A DNA stretch of 60,000 nucleotides from the NCBI GenBank assembly GCA_905221605.1, contig CAJNDS010002324.1, positions 1,221,001 to 1,281,000 on the forward strand. Direction: 5' to 3'. The notes beneath the pieces were generated by a model. It saw only the letters and a list, made by a program, of their open reading frames with translations. It searched no databases and was not told where the DNA came from. Source of the stretch: Symbiodinium natans. Lineage: Eukaryota > Sar > Dinophyceae > Suessiales > Symbiodiniaceae. Numbering within the stretch: the stretch's first letter is position 1; each line of letters opens with the position of its first letter. Made by a program: the position numbers and the translations under genes. Shown here piece after piece: positions 11,300-23,690 of the stretch.

Positions 11300-12729
11300 A
11301 CAAATTCAATTTTTAAGATTATCCCAACCATGAACTAGGAAGGACGTCGAGCTCATGCTGCATCCCCAGTTTCATTGCCTTGTTGCAAACCGTCACTACA
11401 GTCCCAAGAAGCAGCTTCGAGATCCGGGGCCATGTTGGAGGCTGAAGGAAGGCACTTTTGTCATCGATCAGTGAGACGTCCAGGAGCAAGCCAGGCAGGC
11501 CTCAGGCATTGGTTAAACTTCTTCTTCTGTCTGAAGCTGGCATGCATAGTGGGATGCAGAGGTGGACAGCATCTGAGTGGAACGTTCTAGTATCACTCAC
11601 TATTCTCTGCGCTGTCATTGCATGGCTGGATGATGTATGCCAGCCGAGCCGCCCCTGCATCGTTCGGTGGCCCGAAGCATGGATCGCGAGGCAAGTGGCA
11701 TCAACCGCTTTTAATCGCAGTGCCTCAGCTTGTAATCGGCGCATGAGATGGATGCGACATCGACGCAGGGGGCGTGGCATGTTGACATGACGCGAGGACT
11801 GAAGCGTGAAGGCGGACGAGCTGAAATGGACTGTCCTGAGTGCAGAGGGCCCCTAGGCACTACATCCCCTATTTAAGCCCTACAAGACTTATAAGGTTCT
11901 AAGGAAGAAGGGTCAGCACGGACAGGCAGCTAACTCCCCACCAAGACGTCTAGCCAACGACCCTCCCAGACAACAACCTGGAGGAGTTTGATTGCCGGCA
12001 ATCGCCTAAGACCCCTCGTCGTCCCTCGCCTTCCTCCTAAAGACCCCATAAATAATCTAACTTCGCGCGCAGAAGACGCTTGCAAGTTAGCTTATTTTAT
12101 TAGGGCTTTTGGGGGGTCTTGGAAATAGAGGTCAGTTCACCCACCAGTAATACCACCATCAACAACCGCATCATCCTGGATCACCAATTCACCTCTCTCC
12201 TTGAATCAGACTTCTGGTGACCTCGCGAAGTTAAGGCTTTTTCACCATCACCAAGACTCATTAATGGTATGTTTCCATGGCTCTTTCTCCACCACGCATG
12301 ACATGTGAATACAAGAGTGAAGAGAGCATTAAAGTCCGGAAAGAGACAGAACAGGGTGTGATGTTTGTGGGGTTTAGAGGCCTTCGTGAGCTGCATAAAC
12401 CCTAAGCTTTTTCTTGCCCTGAGGCCTTACATGGTGGTAGGGAAGCAACACATCACAAAGCGAATGTGTCCGATCATCTGCTATTGGTCATCTCTTAAAC
12501 CTCGGAAAGCTCGAGCTGCGACTTCCTGAAGCGCTCCAAGACGAATCTCACGTGACCCTCTGCTGTGAGTCCGTGAGTCATGAGCAGACACTACTGGTCC
12601 TGATGCCTTCAAAACGATGAAAGAATGTAGAGCGTTGCGCGCGGAGGTTCGCGGGTCATCTCAATCCTGGCCAAGATGTTGTGCGATGCCAAGGTCACAC
12701 CGATGCTTGCTAGAGATCTGCAGTTTTTG
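11300..12729. other. No gene recognised
   Basis: Only short unsupported frames are seen here. The stretch from about 11,830 to 12,170 is AT-richer than its surroundings. I see no motif, repeat array or RNA gene. Confidence 0.5.
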
Positions 12730-13350
12730 CGTATGGACGTGATTATGCCACGGGCTATGGTCCTGGTCATCGCGCAGGTGTTGCCTGTAACTGTAAGCTG
12801 CGCCATCTCCTGCTTACAGGCAGAATTGCACTGGAGACCAAACGGAGAAGAGGAAGTCCCAGGCCGGGAACCCCAAGATGTTTCTTGCATTGCAGCCCAG
12901 ATGCATGACGAGTTCTGAACCTTGGGCAAAAGCTCCTGGCAAAGGGAAGATGGCTCCGTTTGAGCTGTGCGGAAGATGGCGGCCTAGTGCAGATGTCCAG
13001 CCGAGTCCTGTGCCAAAACGTCCATGGCAAATACATCACCACGCACAAAGGAGCTTCTGATACAGAGCTCGCTAAGTGAACGGCGTGAGGCTGCCAGAAT
13101 AAAAAGCCGAGGAGCAAGCGAAAGCCGAGTCTGGAAGAGGGTTCCGACTTTACATTGCTTTTGCGCGCCTACAGTACCGACATGCATCACATGTAGTGCC
13201 GCACCTCGAGCAGTTGCTCAACGGAGTTTCCAGCCGCTGTGCTCAAAGAAGCGTGGCTTTCTGAACGTGAGCTTCCAGTCAGTGCGCAAGCCTAGCAAGC
13301 CTAGCAAGTTCGTAACTTCGGCTAAAGGTCGTATAGTAGCCGAGCCGTTG
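12730..13350. repeat. Dispersed repeat, copy A
   Basis: Copy A shares long colinear blocks with 17,620-18,330 and, in decayed form, with 27,525-27,920. Shared blocks include ATTGCACTGGAGACCAAACG, GGAAGATGGCGGCCT, GGCGTGAGGCTGCCAG and GGTCGTATAGTAGCCG, in the same order and orientation. Both full copies have a related minus-strand frame (FWHRTR.DICTRPPSS), which may be a relic or chance. No terminal repeats or target duplication are clear. The element class is unknown. Confidence 0.8.
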
Positions 13351-13524
13351 GGTCACCGGAGCCATGTACTCTAACCCTAAACGTGGAGGTCTGGACAGCT
13401 TTTTACAGCTCACTAGGCATTCGGCCTTGTGCCACGCGTTTTCGCTGTACCTTGCTCGTACTTCCAGCATCCGTCAAGACAAGTCAACACTGTCATCATC
13501 GCTTGTTTCGGCGAGTGCTCCGCC

Positions 13525-13569
13525 ATGGCGCTGCGGCTAAGCGCTGAAACGCTGGCGGCCCTTGCACAG
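13525..13569 (+). CDS. Candidate short first exon (MALRLSAETLAALAQ)
   Basis: An ATG in a good context (CGCCATGG) opens 15 codons and is followed directly by CAG|GTGCGAGG, a plausible donor. The peptide is a simple amphipathic helix. No downstream exon can be assigned, so this is weak. Confidence 0.2.
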
Positions 13570-14667
13570 GTGCGAGGCTTTAGATGGCGAGGCCCAAGCC
13601 ATAGGTGCCCATCCGCCGCACAATCTTGATTGAGGCTGAGGGCGAGACACCGCCCGGGCCCCATCTTGGTCATGAGAGCCCTGGAAGGGTGCGACCGAGA
13701 CACAAGTGCACTTCTTGCCAGGCCCACTAGTCCTTGCAGCTTCGTGCTCAAGCCGCTTGGCCGGGCGAGCACGTGGCCTGCGGTTGTAGCCTGCACTCAA
13801 AAAGGAAGAACTTTCCGAGCTCTAAGGAAGGACTTGGGCAGCCTGGAGGATGTGGCGGAGGCCTCTGCCCCAGCTCGGACTTCATGCACCGGAGCATTGG
13901 AATATCCAAGTGTTGCAGGATGCAGATGCAAGCACGGCGCCTGGTCCCCAGATCATCGGCGGGAGATGTTGGAGTCCGATGTGACATGATGTGAGCATCG
14001 GCATCAGCATCTCAGCGTGCTTGTCTTGCACGTCTTGCCGCCGCTGCAAGGCCAAGCAGTCCGCAGCTCGCACCTCCGCAGCTTGGCCAGGGCAGGCAGC
14101 GCAGAAACGGACGTGCTCTACCACGTGTTACGGTTGCACGCAAACATGAGAAGACGAAATCACACATCAGTAGCTCACAGCAAGTAAGCCTCGAGATCTT
14201 TCGGAGCACCCCCCTGCCCTCCCCTGTAGCTCTGTGCAAACCGCGACGCGTGCTGCTCACCTGATCTTAGGATGGAGCCAAAGTGCCCATCCGGCCCATC
14301 CGGGATGCCGTGGTGGTGGCGGGTTGTCCCGATTCTTGGCATTTTGTTGATGTCCCTTGTTTGCATAGCCTTCGCGGCGACTAACGAGCCAGCTTGAAGC
14401 ATGAGCAGCAACTCAGGAAGCAGGAGCGCCAGGCCTTCTCGAATTGCAGGGCTAATTGTCGGTATCGCTGGACTCTGGATACTGGTAGGTACTCTGGGCC
14501 ACCAGGCACTCTGTTGAATTGAGTTGAGTTTGAGCTGAGTTGTTGATAGCCTTGTGCTGTGGCATGCCGTGGCAATCCCCAAGCTCCCTGATGATCCCTG
14601 GTGCTTCGGACGCGAGCAGCTGATTTCCATTAGGTGGTATGACTTGAGATTGCAGGAATGAATGGGA

Positions 14668-14742
14668 ATGAGATAGGATGCGATATCTTGTTTTACGGTA
14701 TTTCATATGAGATAGGATGCGATATCTTGTTCACGGTATTTC
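14668..14742. repeat. Tandem duplication of about 38 bp
   Basis: Two adjacent copies (14,668-14,704 and 14,707-14,742) begin ATGAGATAGGATGCGATATC and end CGGTATTTC. They differ only by a small indel. Confidence 0.85.
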
Positions 14743-14898
14743 CCGATGAGCTCCTGGAGGATGAGACAGCAAAGGCGTTGGACGGCCTCCGTGCAGAACC
14801 TCGGACGGCTTTAGTCGAAGCGTAGGCTGGCCTTGCTCGCTGGAGTGCGTAGTGTCTTCCACAAATCCTGGAGTGCCAAATGTAGCTTCGAAACAACG

Positions 14899-15009
14899 CT
14901 AAACCCTAAACCCTAAGCCCTAAACCCTAAACCCTAAACCCTAAGCCCTAAACCCTAAACCCTAAACGCTAAACCCTAAACCCTAAAACCCTAAACCCTA
15001 AACCCTAAG
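14899..15009. repeat. Longest interstitial telomere-type array (CCCTAAA)n
   Basis: About fifteen CCCTAAA units include variants (CCCTAAG, ACGCTAAA, CCCTAAAA). The variation and the internal location argue for an old internal array rather than a telomere. Confidence 0.9.
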
Positions 15010-17619
15010 CGCATCAGAAGTTGGAAACCCATCGCCCCGAGAGCCAAGATGAAGCAGCAGCTTCTGGACGCGCGGCGATTGTCACCTTGCTGGATCTGGC
15101 CTTGAGGGATCTGGGCTTTTTCTTGAGGTTGACAGCTTGAGCATAGTAGTGGAGTCCACTAAGCTCAGGCCCCTTCCTGACTTCGCATTTACACGCGTTG
15201 GTGTTAGCTTTCATGTTACCCGAGACAGCTTGCTGCCACCAAGGCGCGCGGCTCATGCGCTCCCGCCCTTGTGGGAGCCAGCTCCTCAGGCGGATGTGGA
15301 AGGTGCAAAGTGTAAATAGTACCAGTGGAGTTAGCTCAGGATGGCTCAGGCTCATCAGGCTCATGTGGCTCAGGTCCCTAATCACAGGTGCCTTGCTTGC
15401 TACATCTTACCGCCAATGCCTCCAATGGATTTGCCTTTCTTCGCCCAGGACGGGCATGAGGCCAAGCACGAGGCGACGCTGGGCAGCAAGAATGAATCAA
15501 TGAACAACAGTGTGCCCGTTGCATAGTTCACGTAGCGGTTCGTTGAGCAAGCATCGCAGTGTCTTGTTGCTGTAGACGATTGCTCTCAGTTAGTGCCCCG
15601 TCTTGATTGGCTTTAAAAGCCGTTTCAAAGGATTCTTCTCATTGCGGTGTTGATGTGGTGGAGCATCCATCGAATGTGCTTTCCGTGGTTCCAGACATCT
15701 GGTGACCTTCATGCGTGTGCGGTGAGGGCAATTTGATATAGCTTGGTACGTTGTCTTTACACTGGTCTGTGTGGCGTATATAGAGTATCTTGTAGGCGCC
15801 CATGCCCCAAGACCTTGGCCCCTCAAGTCCTCAATTTTCGAGCTAGCGCTTTGAGCCCCTCCAGCAAAAAATCGCGGGACTCTCAAAGAGATCACGATGT
15901 TTGTGTCAGGACAGTCTGACAGTTTGCTTGTCAGAGTTGTTTGTCCTGAAATCTCTGTCCTCAGCCGTGGAGTTTTGCAGAAGGTTCATCGGGCCATCGG
16001 ACTCACAACCGTGTCCCAACAGCCGCGAAATTTCTGGGGGGCCACCGTCAGCACCATGAAGATGCATCCTGACAAAGTATTCAAGAAGTATTCGCTTGTA
16101 AGGGACCCCATTCTGCCACAAGGTCCTGGGACTCCCGGGCCAAAGTGCGCCCACGATGGGCATTCTGGCAATACAATGCCAAGCCAGGGTTGCAAACAAT
16201 AAGCATGCCATCCAGAGCCAAGACTTACAAAGAATATTCAAAAGCTTCGCATTCACGGGCCCTCCTGTGCGGCGGCATGCGGCTCGATTCCCAGCTGCCG
16301 CCGCGCAGCACGTTGCGCCGGAGGGATCAGACGAGCCACAGGGACCCAGTTGCACAATACATCGTTTTCACCACAGGCATTATGACCGCTGATGGCTCAC
16401 AGCGGGGTAGGTTTGCCAAAACTTTGTCGACACGTTTCACTCTGCAAGCGGCGTGTTAAATCTCTCCTGCAGTTCACCACAAGACCTTCAGGCCTTTGTA
16501 CCTCAAATGCCAAACGCGTGCATACCCTATACTTCCCACAGATCGATGCAGGATCTCCGAAGCCCTAAGCGTGGGGCAGGGGAGCTTAGACACATCAGCA
16601 GACGCAGGCATAGAACAACAACTCGCATCCGAGGCCTGCGGATCTGCAGCTGCCGAGCTTCCGGCTCAGGAAGGAGGAGCTCTTCTTCTTGCGTGCGCGT
16701 GATGCCGCCGGGCCCTTAATCGTTCCCATGTCAGCCAGTGCAAGTCATTTCGCCGTAGGCCATGGCAGTAGAATCCTCCAATGAGATGCTGGGCCCAAAC
16801 CCTTCCAACACGCCATCCGGCCTGGCCTAGTTCCACAGCGTGCCAAGGCCCTCCGCGAAGGCAAAAATGGCCTTCAGCGGATCCGCTGGAATCCCAGTGC
16901 CGCAGCTTTCTGGTGTCATGGCTGCTTGACGCTTGCCAGATGCATAGCTGGAAGGTGCCGCGCGATGCGGCTCGTGCACTTCAGGCCCAGTGCTGCACCT
17001 TGCCGGATGCTCCGTTTTCGGCAGAGCTTTTCAATCTTGTCAAGGCAAGGCCAGCCTGGCGATGACACGCGATGATACGCGATGCCTGACGAGGCCTGCA
17101 AGCCGCAAGCAACCAAAATCTTGAACACGGCTCAAACACCAACCAACATAAGCCACCCCCATTATTAAATGCCCCCCCCCCCTCCCCCAATGGAAACTCG
17201 AAAGGTGTTTTGAGTATTAGGGGGATCGTTTTATCCATATGCCATCTTTTGGGATAGGGTTTAGATGGCTTGAAGGCTTTTCAGGCTCTGAAGCCCTGTG
17301 GTTACGTTCTCTTCACGGTAAGTCCTTATAAGACGGGTCTTTTGGTCTAAACTTCGGATGAAGACTGCACGAATAAAGACCCAAACGCTGGACCCTGAGC
17401 TCTTCATATTGGTGATGGTACAACTGAAGCTCTATCTCTAGCTCCTTTACACGGTCAACCATAAGCCCCAGTTCTAATATTGGTTTCTTATTCACCCTTT
17501 TTTCTGGGGTTTTCTTGTCCCCTAATTCGGAATAGGGTTTACAAGACGGGGGTCGGTTTCGGCAGGATGTTCCCGGAAGAGATTTTATACTCACGGGGGC
17601 GTTTCATACAAGGGGAAAG
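15010..17619. other. No gene recognised
   Basis: No exon candidate has motif support. A short CTCAGGCTCAT-type direct repeat lies near 15,338-15,376, and C-runs lie at about 17,168-17,186. Confidence 0.45.
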
Positions 17620-18330
17620 GGATTATGGACGTGATCATGCCACAAGGTATGTCCTGGTCATAGCGCAGGTGTTGCCTCAGGGATTCGTGTAAACTGCTGG
17701 TTCGACCACAGTCCTGGCATACACCATGATGCACCTAATCCCACCATGTCTTGCTTGTGCAACAGGCAAAATTGCACTGGAGACCAAACGGAGAGGTGGC
17801 CGGAAACCCAAGATGCTACTTGTATTGTAGCCCATATGCATGGCGATCTGCACCTGGGCAAAGGCCCCTGGGAAAGTGAAGATGGTTTCGTTTGAGCTGC
17901 GGAAGATGGCGGCCTGGTGCAGATGTCCACCCGAGTCCTATGCCAAAATGGCCATTTCGGGCAGATCTCGGACGTGCGCGCAGCGCACAACGAAGCTTAT
18001 GATAAAGGGCTCACTTTGTGAAGTAGCCGGCAATCGGCGTGAGGCTGCCAGAAGAGAAGCCGAGCTCCGCGAACAGCAAGCGAAAGCCGAGTCTGGAAGA
18101 GGGTTCCGACTTTGCATTGCCTTAGGCGCGCGCCTACAGTATGGACATGTATGACATGCATGGGCCGCACCTCGAGCAGTTGTTCAACAGAGTTCCCAGT
18201 GCAAGGCAGCCGCTGTGCTCAATAGCCCGGTTTTGTGCACGTGAGCTTCCTGTCAGTGCGCAACCCTAGCAAGCCTGGCAAGTGCGTAAGTTCGTCTGAG
18301 AAAGGTCGTATAGTAGCCGTTGGGGATACG
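17620..18330. repeat. Dispersed repeat, copy B
   Basis: This is the same element as 12,730-13,350, colinear and in the same orientation, with scattered substitutions and indels. It includes two insertions relative to copy A, near 17,690-17,760 and 18,050. GGTCGTATAGTAGCCG near 18,304 marks the last shared block. Confidence 0.8.
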
Positions 18331-18724
18331 GCCCGGCATGCTTGTGCCGCCAGCGCATGAGCCGCAGGCGGACCGTCCAATTTTTCGAGTCCATATTATT
18401 AGCCGAACTTCGGGCAACAGAGGTCTGTAGGTCATGTAGATACCCTGTCGAGCTGCTATAGCCCTTAAGTCGCCGCTCACTTCTTTCAGTCTTTCTGCTT
18501 CTGTCGCGAGGCCAGGCGGGCCTTCTGGCCAGCCACCCAGATTCTGATTTGTAGAATTCCGAAAGGGTCTAAAGCGTGCGTGCTTTCAACCCTTTCGTGC
18601 GTCATGGGGCTGACAGCGGAGGGCTACATTCTTTCTTTCTACTGCTGGAAAAAGGGCTGTTCTGGGAATTGAGCCTCACACCCTGAGCGAGAACATCCAA
18701 AATTATAGTAACCGCTTTCTGACA

Positions 18725-18850
18725 GGAAGCAAAAAGGAAGGAAAGAAGGAAGGAGGAAAGAAGGAAAGAAGGAAAGCAGGAAAGAAGGAAAGGAGGAAAG
18801 AAGGACTGAAGGAATGAAGGAATGAAAGAAAGGACAGCGGGAAAGGAGGG
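18725..18850. repeat. Purine-strand microsatellite (GGAAA/GGAAG)
   Basis: Imperfect GAAGGAAAGAAGG units cover roughly 125 bases. The Ser/Phe/Leu-rich minus-strand frames here are repeat artefacts. Confidence 0.9.
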
Positions 18851-19628
18851 CAGCCACGTTTTTGTAACAGCTGTAGCCAGACGGAAGGACTGAAGGAACA
18901 AAGAAGAGCAACAGTATTACTTTCATGCCATTTTCTCTTAGATGATTTTCTACACGGCGGCTGATGGTGAGTTTCGCTTTCGCTGTCCTCGCGACTTCGT
19001 TGATTGCACTTGATTCCTGTTTCACTCTCAACTTCCACATGGCCACAATGGAGTCTGCACGTGACTTTGAGCTGCTTCATGATGTGCCACTTTGCATACA
19101 CCAGTTGACCGGTCCGCGCGGAGCACGGAAACATCATGAAACATCTTTATTTGCGTCAGAACAAAGGGCCCGAAACGCCCCATGCCCTTGCTTGGTTATG
19201 GGCGTGGAACTAAGGGCTGCGTGGAAGCAGAAGCTGTGGGAGCTGGACCCGCCTGACGTTAGGGCGTTAGTCCAGGGCCAAGACGGGCCAAGTGTAGGCT
19301 TCTCACAGTTCTCACAGAATGTCGGCTGCTTTTTGTCACGAACCTGATTCCGAATTCCCAGGTCGCCAACCTCAAGCGGGAGGTGCCTGGGACAAAAGCC
19401 GTGATGAGATTTTGGGATTGGATTGGGGGGTTAGCTTCGGTCTGTCTCCACTTTCGGGCAGCGTTTTTGGGTGGAACATATTTTGGGTCGACCGCCCCGA
19501 CGCTTGCCACTAACATGAAGATGAAACCTTTCTTGCAGCAAAAGCCCTGGGTTTTTGCAACCCGTCAATAACGAGTGGAATGGCATCAACTCAACCCACC
19601 GCGCTTGAAAATTGTTGCGCTTGGCCTT

Positions 19629-19747
19629 CGCTCCAAGCCTGTCGTCCAGGCGAGGAGGGCGGAGCGGCAAGTCATGCGTCGCAAGGAGCGGGCGTTGGCT
19701 GTCAGGGCTCATCAGGTTGAGGAGATTGAAAGAGATTTGGGCAAGGG
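19629..19747 (+). CDS. Candidate exon: basic helical segment
   Basis: The frame reads SKPVVQARRAERQVMRRKER, then ALAVRAHQVEEIERDLG, and is followed by a GTGCAG donor/acceptor-like string. It would form a charged helix, perhaps a coiled coil. The product is unknown and support is compositional only. Confidence 0.25.
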
Positions 19748-20477
19748 TGCAGTAGGTTGTGTCAGACCCTCTTCCTAAACTCTGATGTCGCCGCTACGCT
19801 CTTTATAATTCTCTTGACCAGGCACTGACCCGTGAAAGCCATCCTTACGTGCAGCAAAAAGCCAGTCCTGGGCCTTAATCCCTGATGTCCGTGCTTGGCG
19901 AGGCCGCAGCAGCCGCCGAGGCAGCCTCGCAGTGAGCATACCAATATCTGAGCCTGAAGCCTTATCAGTAGTGCAGACGACTTTCCAATCCGCTGCTTCG
20001 TGTTTTCCAGGTTTGGGAGCTCACTCAGCACATGGGCACATGTGAAACGTAAACCCCAAACAGTGTACGACCACCTCAAGACACCACGAGGGCATTTAAC
20101 CCTTCCAACTCTGAACGTCGGAAGTTGGAACCCCACAATGTTGCCGAAGCGGCCACTTGTTGCGGGACACTGCAGCAATGAAACCCAACACGCCAGCCCA
20201 GCAGACGCCCCTCTGTCTCAAACTGGCTACCTGCAGCCCGCTCTTCAGGGAGTTTGTAGATCTAGGGCAGAATCTAGGGCTTTAGGCTGAGAGCCTCAAA
20301 TCCACCTCCTTGAAGGAGTCCGACAGCGACGTTGATGTCGTTCAGGCCGGCGCACATGGTATCCTTGATGCGTTGATCAAGTGTAGGCATGAAGCAGGCG
20401 AACGTTCCAATTCCCCTTGCACTACTGGTAGGCGAAGTGCAAGAATAGAAAAATCAAGGATCCGCGAAAGGCTCATG

Positions 20478-21460
20478 TGCTCCCCCCCCCCCCCCCCGTT
20501 GTTTTTAAGCCACGCAAGCTTGCTGCGTATGAATCTTTTTGAAGCCCATCATGTGGCCCCCCCCCCCCCCCCCCCCCCCCCTCGCCCACAACCCCCGTTT
20601 TTCCGCCCCGGTTTTTAAGGCCGTGCAAGCTTGTTATTGGGGGCGCTGCCCCCCCAACCCCCTCCCCCCAACCCCCCGTCTTTGATAAGCCATGCAAGCT
20701 TGCTTCAAAGCATATGAGTCTTGTTGAAACCCAACATGCGAGCATTGAGTTTGCAAACGGGGGCACTGCGCCCCTCCCAAGAAAAGCCTCCCCAAAATTT
20801 TTCCACGCTAAAGCAACCTTTTTTGAGTCGTGCAAAGCCTGCTTCACAAAGCATAAGCAGCGGTTGGCTTAGGTTTCATTCCGTAGTTTTTTTTGCACAA
20901 AGCATATGAAGAATTTTGAACCCCATCATGAGAGCATTACGTTTGCAAATGGGGCGGGGTTGCGACCCCCCCCACCCCGCTTTTTCAAGCCACGGCCTCC
21001 CTCAACCCCCCTGCTTTTTGAAGCCGTGCAAGCTTTTTTCACAAGGCATACGAGCATTGTATCTGCAAATGGGGTCCCCCCCCAGCCTCTCCACTTATGA
21101 AAGTACAGCGCAACTAGAAGTTTTCATGGGGGGGGGTCTGTACCCCCCCCCCCCCCCCCAATGCCGCGCGCGCAGCTTTTTGGTGTAAGCCGGGCAAGAG
21201 CCGCGCAAGCTTGCCTCACTAGGCCGCTAAGCATATGAGTCTTTGTGAAACCCATCATCATGCGAGCATGCTTTTTTCAAACTGCCCCACCCCCCCCAAC
21301 CTCCACACCTGTTTTAGCTGTGCAAACTTGCCTCACAAAGCATACAGGTCTTTTAGAAACCCATCATGAGAGCATTGTGTTCGCAAATGGGGGTCTGCGG
21401 CCCCACAACCCCCGCCCTTGCCGGGTTTTTCAGCATTTTTGCGGCGTGCTCGCATAAGGC
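20478..21460. repeat. Array I of units with G-run/C-run hairpins
   Basis: Roughly eight imperfect units share AAGCCGTGCAAGCTTG, then CTTCAAAGCATATGA, then AACCCATCATG.GAGCATT, then TTTGCAAATGGGG, each followed by long G or C homopolymers. The G run and the following C run can pair around a CTGCG-type loop. The same unit forms a second array at 30,745-31,255. The homopolymer runs will be poorly assembled, so the true lengths are uncertain. Confidence 0.85.
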
Positions 21461-21510
21461 ATGGACGTTCGTCCCAGAGAGCGCCTGAGTCACAGACTCC
21501 CACAGCCACG

Positions 21511-21890
21511 GCTAAGCAAAAAATGAACGCTCCTGCCAAGGCCGGCGCTGTTTTTTTGCTTAGCCCTGGTTGCAAGGGAGCCCCACAGCCACTGCGAAGC
21601 AAAAAACAAACGCTCTGCCAAGACCCGCGGTCTTTGTTTTTTGCTTAACCCTGGCTGCAAGGGAGCCCCGCAGCCACGGCTAAGCAAAACAAACGCTCCT
21701 GCCAAGGCCGGCGGTGTTTTTTTTTTGCTTAGCCCTGGCTGCAAAGGAGCCCAACAGCCGCGGCTGAGCAAAAGAAAACGCTCCCAAGGCGGGCGGTGTT
21801 TGATTTTTGCTTAGCCCTGGCCGAGAAAGACAGCCCCGGCACGCAAAAAGTACTACGAAAAGTTGCACACCCACGGCTAAACAGAAAAAA
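21511..21890. repeat. Tandem array of about 84-bp palindromic units
   Basis: Left arms (GCTAAGCAAAA or variants) start at 21,511, 21,594, 21,679 and 21,763. Matching right arms (TTTTTGCTTAGC) end near 21,564, 21,650, 21,733 and 21,815. Each unit has a long hairpin with a GCCGGCG-type centre, joined by CCCTGGCTGCAAGGGAGCC. A decayed fifth unit follows to about 21,890. Confidence 0.85.
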
Positions 21891-22379
21891 GACATCCGCC
21901 CGAAAGGCTGTTCACCAACAGTTTGCATGAGCAGTCTTCGGCCTCTCAACACTGGGACGCGCGCGCACGCGCTTACTCAAGGGCTCGTCTTGTAAGACCT
22001 CAGAAAGAAAGAGAGAAAGCGGATGGGAGGTTGAATAGGTGATTTGAGAAGGGTTTCCTGTTGTGGCAAACGGGGGGAGAGGTTGAGGCACAACAGTTGA
22101 GGTTTGAGGGTATAGGGTGTCCTCGACCCACATGGACAGGCATAGCAACTGAGTAGCTGAACGCAGGAGAGGGAATTTGTAGTTGCAAGCTCAGGCACCG
22201 AGTGCCGACCAAGAAGAAGAGACCTGCGAAAGAAAGAAATCAGATATTCAAAATAGAAGGGTGCATGTGTGGGGGCTGAACCTCCGTTTTAGAGGCACCT
22301 CAAGCGGCCCCAGCGTCGGCTCAGTGGCAGCTCCGGCCCTCCGTGGGCACGTGGTGCTCCACTCTTTGCTTGTCCGGAG

Positions 22380-23690
22380 ATGGACCGATGGGTGTTGGGG
22401 TCTGAGCTCTGGAGTTGGATGACGAATGATGACGTTGGCAAGGTCGCCTTCACGCCTTCAAGCTTTGAAGTCATGTTTAACATCCCTTGGCTGTGTTCCT
22501 GTGGAACCGAACGTGCGAAGAGATGTTTTTCGGTACACAAACAGTCGTTTTCAAAGATGACGGTCGAGTTGCCTGGGCTTCAGGTACGCGCCAATCATTG
22601 AGCGCCCGGTGCAGGCGGGGAGCTTGTGGGCCTGGCGAGTCACTGGTGCAGCTATGTGCAGCTTCGCGGGTGTTTGTCGCTTTCCGTTCATGCAGTTCGT
22701 GCAGTTTGGGTGTTCGTAGGCGCAGGAAACGATCAGCCAGAATTTTCGAAATCGGCCTGTCGACACCATATCTGCTGGAGGTGCCTTGGCAGCTTCAAGC
22801 GGAGGATGCAAACAGCTTGGAGGCGCCAGCTGGAAGCCGCTTACGGGACAGTGTGCCATTCGGTTCAACCATGTCAAATACATCTCAATCCGGTAAGGAT
22901 GCCGAGGAGGACGCCGTGCTGAAGGAGGCTGGGTTAGGGAGTTGGTCTGGCTAAACAGAAAGATCGTCTCTTTTCTGACTACTTCTGCTGTGCAGCTGCT
23001 TGGGAGCAAGACGGGGACTGTGTTTGCTGCCAGGGCCCGCTTGATGCGGAGCAATTCTGCCGGGCGTTGGTGCCACCGGTGCAGTGTCCCGAGGAGCTTG
23101 ACTTGGGAGGTGCTAGGGTTAGGGTTGAGGGTTTAGGGTTCAGGGTTTGGTGAACATTACCGCAACAATCGCCCCAAATAGAATCCTGGTTTCGATCACC
23201 CCCTCCCCCAAAAATCAATGCTTAATTAATCCATGGCTCAGAGTCCGAGCGGAAGTATCCATGGCCTGCAAGCGATGGCCCGTGACTGAATAGCTGGTGA
23301 AGTGCACAGGTCCTGCGCCCCAAATCAGCCGCAACCTTTGACCCGCTTTACTTGTTTTTTCTCCCCCCACCTATAGCAAACACCATATGTGCCTTGCAAT
23401 TCGGGAATATGCCTTTGTTCAAAGCATTGCAGCAAGGACGCTTGTACAATTGATTCCCGAAGCAACCTGCATTGGGTTCCCTGTGGGCGTGGACGTCAAC
23501 GCCCACCCACAGGACTGTGCCAACGTCACTCGCATCTACTCCGCATGTCCGGGGACGCGAGCGGACGGCGGAGACTTGGGCGAGGCCCAAGTTGATCCTG
23601 CTCTCAATTTTCTCAGTCAGCCCTTCCCTTTTCGGCACTGTGCCCTGCGTGGGAGCCTTGAGTGTATGGGGACAAACGCCAAACCCTAAA
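22380..23690 (+). CDS. Cluster of candidate exons, product unknown
   Basis: Three stretches on the + strand look coding. About 22,380-22,583 reads FTPSSFEVMFNIPWLCSC and ends at CAG|GTACGCG, a donor-like site. About 22,995-23,110 reads WEQDGDCVCCQGPLDAEQFC, then RALVPPVQCPEELDLG. About 23,388-23,600 contains PVGVDVNAHPQDCANVTRIY. Frames differ, as expected with introns. A telomere-type repeat interrupts at about 23,115-23,145. The middle segment is cysteine-rich, but I recognise no family and cannot show that the pieces belong to one gene. Confidence 0.25.

Noticed and set aside
15256-15280. CTCCCGC/GTGGGAG hairpin as a family member outside the retroelement
   Set aside because: The inner stem pairs, but the 3x3 loop bases and outer stem are missing. 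One such hairpin in 40 kb is expected by chance.
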